This document shows positions 5,755-9,285 of a stretch of DNA of 9,285 nucleotides, piece by piece. Below the pieces are notes generated by a model, which saw only the letters and a list, made by a program, of their open reading frames with translations, made no database searches and was not told the DNA's origin. The stretch lies in NCBI GenBank assembly GCA_034432155.1, contig DAOUCP010000094.1, positions 1-9,285 on the forward strand, in the 5' to 3' direction. Each line of letters starts with the position of its first letter. The stretch's first letter is position 1. The DNA comes from DAOUCP01 sp034432155 (GTDB lineage: Bacteria > Chloroflexota > Anaerolineae > Epilineales > Epilineaceae). A program made the translations under genes and the position numbers.

Positions 5755-8700
5755 ATGGTTATGGAGCCGCCACTTGGACCAACTGCCCGGCCGCAGATCG
5801 CCAGGAGCGACCGGCTGGCCTTCACCGTCCACGGCTTGACGGAGCGTTTGGCCGAGCATCCAGCCTTCGTGGCGCTCGAGGCCCGCGTGCAGAGCGCCCA
5901 GGTCGGTGAGGTGGTGAGCGGCCTGGTGCTGCCCGAAGCAGCACGCGCCTTTGCCCTGGCCACCCTGGCCGAGCGGCTTGCTCAACCGCTTCTGTGGATC
6001 ACCGCCAAGGCCAATGCGGCGCGCGCCGTGGCCGACGCGCTGCGCGCCTACCTTCACACCGCCGACCGTGTCTTCCTGTTCCCGGCGCCCGACGTGCTGC
6101 CGTTCGAGCGCGCGCCGTGGGATCCGACGTGTCGCGAGCTGCGTCTCTCAGCCCTGATGGCGCTCCATGGCTGGCGCAGCGGCACCACGGCACCGCCGCC
6201 GATCCTGGTGGCTCCGTTGCGCGCTGTACTCGTGGGCACGCTATCGGTCTCCGACTTGGCTGCCAAGGTGCGGACGGTAACAGTCGGCCAGAGCCTCGAC
6301 CTGTGGGGCTTTCTGCGGGAGCTACGGGGCCTGGGCTACGAGCCAGTTCACCAGGTCACCGAGGTGGGTCAGGTGGCCCATCGCGGCGGCATCGTCGATC
6401 TGTTCCCGCCGGGGGCTGCGGCGCCGATTCGCATCGAGTGGTTCGGCGACGAGGTGACCTCGCTGCGCGCCTTCGACCCGGCCAGTCAACGGTCCCAAGA
6501 GGAGATCGGAAGTCTCACCATCGGCCCCGCATCGGAGGCCCTCCCGGACCGAGGACCGGACGTCGCGCGCCAGATGGCAAAGCTCGCTACACGGCAACTG
6601 CATCCCCTCGCCGAGAGCGAGTTCGAGCGACACCGCGCCCACTTGGAAGCCGGCGAGCCCTTCGCCGGCATCGAGTTCTACGGCCCGCTGTTGCACCCCG
6701 GTCCAAGCTGCCTGGTGGATCACCTGCCGAGCGGATCCTGGGTGGCGCACGAAGATGCGAGCACCCTACGGGACCTGGCTGCCGGACAGGCCAGCCAGGC
6801 CGGCACACTTCGCCACGAGCAGATCGAGCGCGGCGAGTTGCCGTCGGATTGGCCAGGACAGCCCTTCTGTGACTGGCAGCACGTCGTGCACGGCCTCGAA
6901 CAGTGCCGGCAGCTCGTCGTCGGGCCGCAAGGCCATTCGCCGCTCGGCGAGCTGCTCCGGCAGGCCTTCGCCTCTCCGCCTCGCTTCGCCGGCCGCGTCG
7001 ACGAGGCCGTGCTGGCCACGCTCGAGATGGCGGAGGCCGGCAACGCCGTGGTTCTCGTGACGCGGCAGTCGCAGCGCGTCGCCGACCTGCTCGGCGAACT
7101 CGGCGTAGCGCTGGCGCCGACAAGCGAGCTCCGCCTGGCTCCATCCCAAGGCGGCATCGCGGTCGTGCACGGTGCACTCGCCACCGGCTGGACGCTGCGC
7201 GGCGACCAGGGGGAGACGGTGCTGCTGACCGACGGCGAGCTCTTCGGCTGGCAGATGCCCCGCTATCGACGCCCAGCCCGGCGGCCCGAATACGCCCGAG
7301 CCCTCGACTACTTCGCCGAGTACACCCCGGGCGACTATGTGGTTCACATCGAGCACGGCGTTGGCCTCTTCCGCGGCATTCACCGGCTGCAACTGAACGG
7401 CATCGAGCGCGATTACCTGGCCATCGAATACGCCCAAGGGGACATGCTCTATGTGCCGACGAACCAGGCCGACCGCGTGGCGCGCTACGTCGGCAGCAGC
7501 GAAGGAGCGCCGGAGGTCAACCGGCTTGGCTCCGCCGACTGGGAACGGGCGAGGAGCCGCGCCCAACGCGAGATTGAGACGATCGCCCGCGAGCTGCTGC
7601 AGCTTTACGCGCAGCGCGAGGTGGCCCGCCGCGCGCCTTTCCTGCCGGACACCGCCTGGCAGCTCGACATGGAGGCGGCCTTCCCCTACCTCGAGACCGA
7701 GGACCAACTGCGGGCCATCGAGGAGGTCAAGCGCGACATGGAGGGCGACCGGCCGATGGATCGGCTGGTGGTAGGCGATGTCGGCTTCGGCAAGACGGAG
7801 GTGGCCATCCGGGCGGCGTTCAAAGCGGTGATGGCCAGGCGTCAGGTAGCCGTGCTGGCGCCCACCACGGTACTCGCCCAGCAGCATTTCGAGACGTTCC
7901 GCGCCCGCCTGCGGGCGTTCCCCATTCGCATCGCCATGCTGTCGCGATTCCTGCGGTCCCGACAACAGCGCGAGGTGGTGCAGCAGGTAGCCGATGGCGA
8001 CGTAGACATCGTGGTCGGCACGCATCGGCTTCTGTCCGCAGACGTGAAGTTCCGCGACCTGGGCCTCCTCATCGTCGACGAGGAACACCGCTTCGGGGTC
8101 CGCGACAAGGAGCGCATCCGCATCCTGCGCCGGGATGTGGACACCCTCACCCTGACGGCCACGCCGATTCCGCGCACCATGCATCTCGCCTTGTCAGGCC
8201 TGCGCGACCTGACGACGATCAGCACGCCGCCCGAGGAACGTCTGCCCGTGGTCACCCATGTCGGACCCTACGACGATGCCTTGGTGGCGCAGGCAATCCG
8301 TCGTGAACTGCAGCGCCGGGGCCAAGTCTTCTACGTCCACAACCGTGTCCAGGGCATTCAGCTCAAGGCTGCCCAGCTCAGGCGGCTGGTGCCCGAAGCG
8401 CGCGTCGGGATCGCCCACGGTCAGATGCACGAGGACGATCTGGCGGAGGCGATGCTGGAGTTTGTGTCCGGTCAGGTCGACGTGCTGGTGTGCACCAGCA
8501 TCATCGAGAGTGGTCTCGACATCCCCAATGCCAACACCCTGATCGTCGAGCGGGCCGACCGGTTCGGGCTGGCCCAGCTCCATCAGCTGCGTGGTCGGGT
8601 CGGTCGCAGCACGCAGCGGGCCTACGCCTACTTCCTCCTGCCGTCAGGATACAGCCTCAGCGAAGAAGCCCGGCAGCGCATCGAGGCGCTCGCCGGCGCC

Positions 8701-9285
8701 ACCGATCTGGGATCGGGTCTGCGGCTCGCCATGCACGACCTGGAGATCCGGGGGGCTGGGGAGATCCTGGGCACGCGGCAACACGGTCAAGTGGCAGCCA
8801 TCGGACTGGACCTGTACACGCGGCTCTTGGCGGCGGCGATCACGCGGCTGCGAGCCGACGCCCACTCGTCGGTGGAGGATCTCGGCACCGAGCTCAGCCA
8901 GATCAGCCGTGGTTTGCCAACCGTCGACTTGCCGCTCGATGCCTACCTGCCCGAGAGCTACGTGTCCGATACCGCCGAGCGAACGCGGCTCTATCGGCGG
9001 ATGGCCGGCGCGGCCAGCGAAGCCGTGGTGGCCGAGATCGCCGCCGAACTGCAGGACCGCTTCGGCCAACCGCCAGCCAGCGTCGAGAATCTGCTGGCCA
9101 TCCTGCGTCTGCGGTCCCTCGCCCACCGCGCCGGAGCACGCTGCATTCAGCGCCAGGGGGATGCCGTGGCCATCCAATGGCCCGAGAGTCATCCCTTGCA
9201 TCGCGTGGCCCTTAAGGCACAGCTGCCACCCTCGGCGCGCATCGGGCGCCACCAGATCGCCATGCCTCTCGACGGAGCAGCCGAG
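5755..9285 (+). CDS. mfd: Transcription-repair coupling factor Mfd (C-terminus cut off by window edge)
   Basis: ATP-dependent translocase that pushes or removes RNA polymerase stalled at DNA damage and recruits UvrA for nucleotide excision repair. The 1177 visible codons are open to the last base; E. coli Mfd has 1148 residues, so only a short tail is probably missing. Domains in order: UvrB-like N-terminal module (about 20-270, with GGIVDLFPPG at 211-220); a middle region; the CarD-like RNA polymerase interaction domain (about 522-580, GDYVVHIEHGVGLF at 526-539); RecG-like translocase with Walker A GDVGFGKT (674-681), DEEH box (775-778), TATPIPRT (801-808) and motif VI QLRGRVGRS (944-952); and the start of the C-terminal autoinhibitory TRCF domain (from about 1050, LPLDAYLPESYV at 1059-1070). 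All ATPase motifs are intact. The start is ATG 5755 or ATG 5761 two codons later; neither has a clear ribosome binding site (GGTGG at 5741 is the best). The frame stays open far upstream, but only as GC-rich shadow. It is divergent from the defence-like operon and there is no sign of shared function. Confidence 0.97.
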   Translation, partial: MVMEPPLGPTARPQIARSDRLAFTVHGLTERLAEHPAFVALEARVQSAQVGEVVSGLVLPEAARAFALATLAERLAQPLLWITAKANAARAVADALRAYLHTADRVFLFPAPDVLPFERAPWDPTCRELRLSALMALHGWRSGTTAPPPILVAPLRAVLVGTLSVSDLAAKVRTVTVGQSLDLWGFLRELRGLGYEPVHQVTEVGQVAHRGGIVDLFPPGAAAPIRIEWFGDEVTSLRAFDPASQRSQEEIGSLTIGPASEALPDRGPDVARQMAKLATRQLHPLAESEFERHRAHLEAGEPFAGIEFYGPLLHPGPSCLVDHLPSGSWVAHEDASTLRDLAAGQASQAGTLRHEQIERGELPSDWPGQPFCDWQHVVHGLEQCRQLVVGPQGHSPLGELLRQAFASPPRFAGRVDEAVLATLEMAEAGNAVVLVTRQSQRVADLLGELGVALAPTSELRLAPSQGGIAVVHGALATGWTLRGDQGETVLLTDGELFGWQMPRYRRPARRPEYARALDYFAEYTPGDYVVHIEHGVGLFRGIHRLQLNGIERDYLAIEYAQGDMLYVPTNQADRVARYVGSSEGAPEVNRLGSADWERARSRAQREIETIARELLQLYAQREVARRAPFLPDTAWQLDMEAAFPYLETEDQLRAIEEVKRDMEGDRPMDRLVVGDVGFGKTEVAIRAAFKAVMARRQVAVLAPTTVLAQQHFETFRARLRAFPIRIAMLSRFLRSRQQREVVQQVADGDVDIVVGTHRLLSADVKFRDLGLLIVDEEHRFGVRDKERIRILRRDVDTLTLTATPIPRTMHLALSGLRDLTTISTPPEERLPVVTHVGPYDDALVAQAIRRELQRRGQVFYVHNRVQGIQLKAAQLRRLVPEARVGIAHGQMHEDDLAEAMLEFVSGQVDVLVCTSIIESGLDIPNANTLIVERADRFGLAQLHQLRGRVGRSTQRAYAYFLLPSGYSLSEEARQRIEALAGATDLGSGLRLAMHDLEIRGAGEILGTRQHGQVAAIGLDLYTRLLAAAITRLRADAHSSVEDLGTELSQISRGLPTVDLPLDAYLPESYVSDTAERTRLYRRMAGAASEAVVAEIAAELQDRFGQPPASVENLLAILRLRSLAHRAGARCIQRQGDAVAIQWPESHPLHRVALKAQLPPSARIGRHQIAMPLDGAAE

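Noticed and set aside
5503..6057. 184-codon minus-strand frame spanning the intergenic region and the mfd 5-prime end
   Set aside because: It is antisense to the conserved Mfd N-terminus over most of its length and lacks any protein-like motif.
6766..8184. 472-codon open frame on the minus strand opposite mfd
   Set aside because: It is antisense to the Mfd translocase and RNA polymerase interaction domains, with no independent protein signature.

Overview
The window holds three protein genes on GC-rich DNA. All three read cleanly, with no frameshifts, RNA genes, insertion sequences or CRISPR arrays. Two genes on the minus strand (1-2487 and 2558-5404) form a tight operon. They are divergent from one gene on the plus strand (5755-9285), with a 350-bp intergenic region between the two starts. 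Both outer genes run off the window edges. The very high GC and the style of the Mfd protein suggest a high-GC bacterium, possibly Chloroflexota or a similar lineage; this guess is weak without database comparison.

Left and centre (1-5404, minus strand): a SNF2-family helicase (948 aa) is followed by a large N6-adenine DNA methylase of the Eco57I/PglX style (829 codons visible, C-terminus missing). This pair, in this order, matches drmD and drmMI, the two genes that define class 1 of the DISARM anti-phage system. The other expected genes (drmA, drmB, drmC) would lie beyond the left edge, so the full system cannot be confirmed here. The junction between the two genes is unusual: the helicase stop overlaps the start of a 25-codon reading frame, whose own stop overlaps the methylase start, and both starts carry near-identical ribosome binding sites.

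Intergenic region (5405-5754): it contains a plausible promoter for the helicase-methylase operon (minus-strand TACAAT). It also contains three copies of a short GAACCrGTsG element spaced exactly 32 bp apart, the first lying on the -35 position of that promoter. This looks like a possible operator array. A weak promoter for mfd lies just before its start.

Right (5755-9285, plus strand): mfd, the transcription-repair coupling factor, 1177 codons visible and probably lacking only a short C-terminal piece. It is a housekeeping gene, so the window appears to be the boundary between a conserved repair locus and a defence module.
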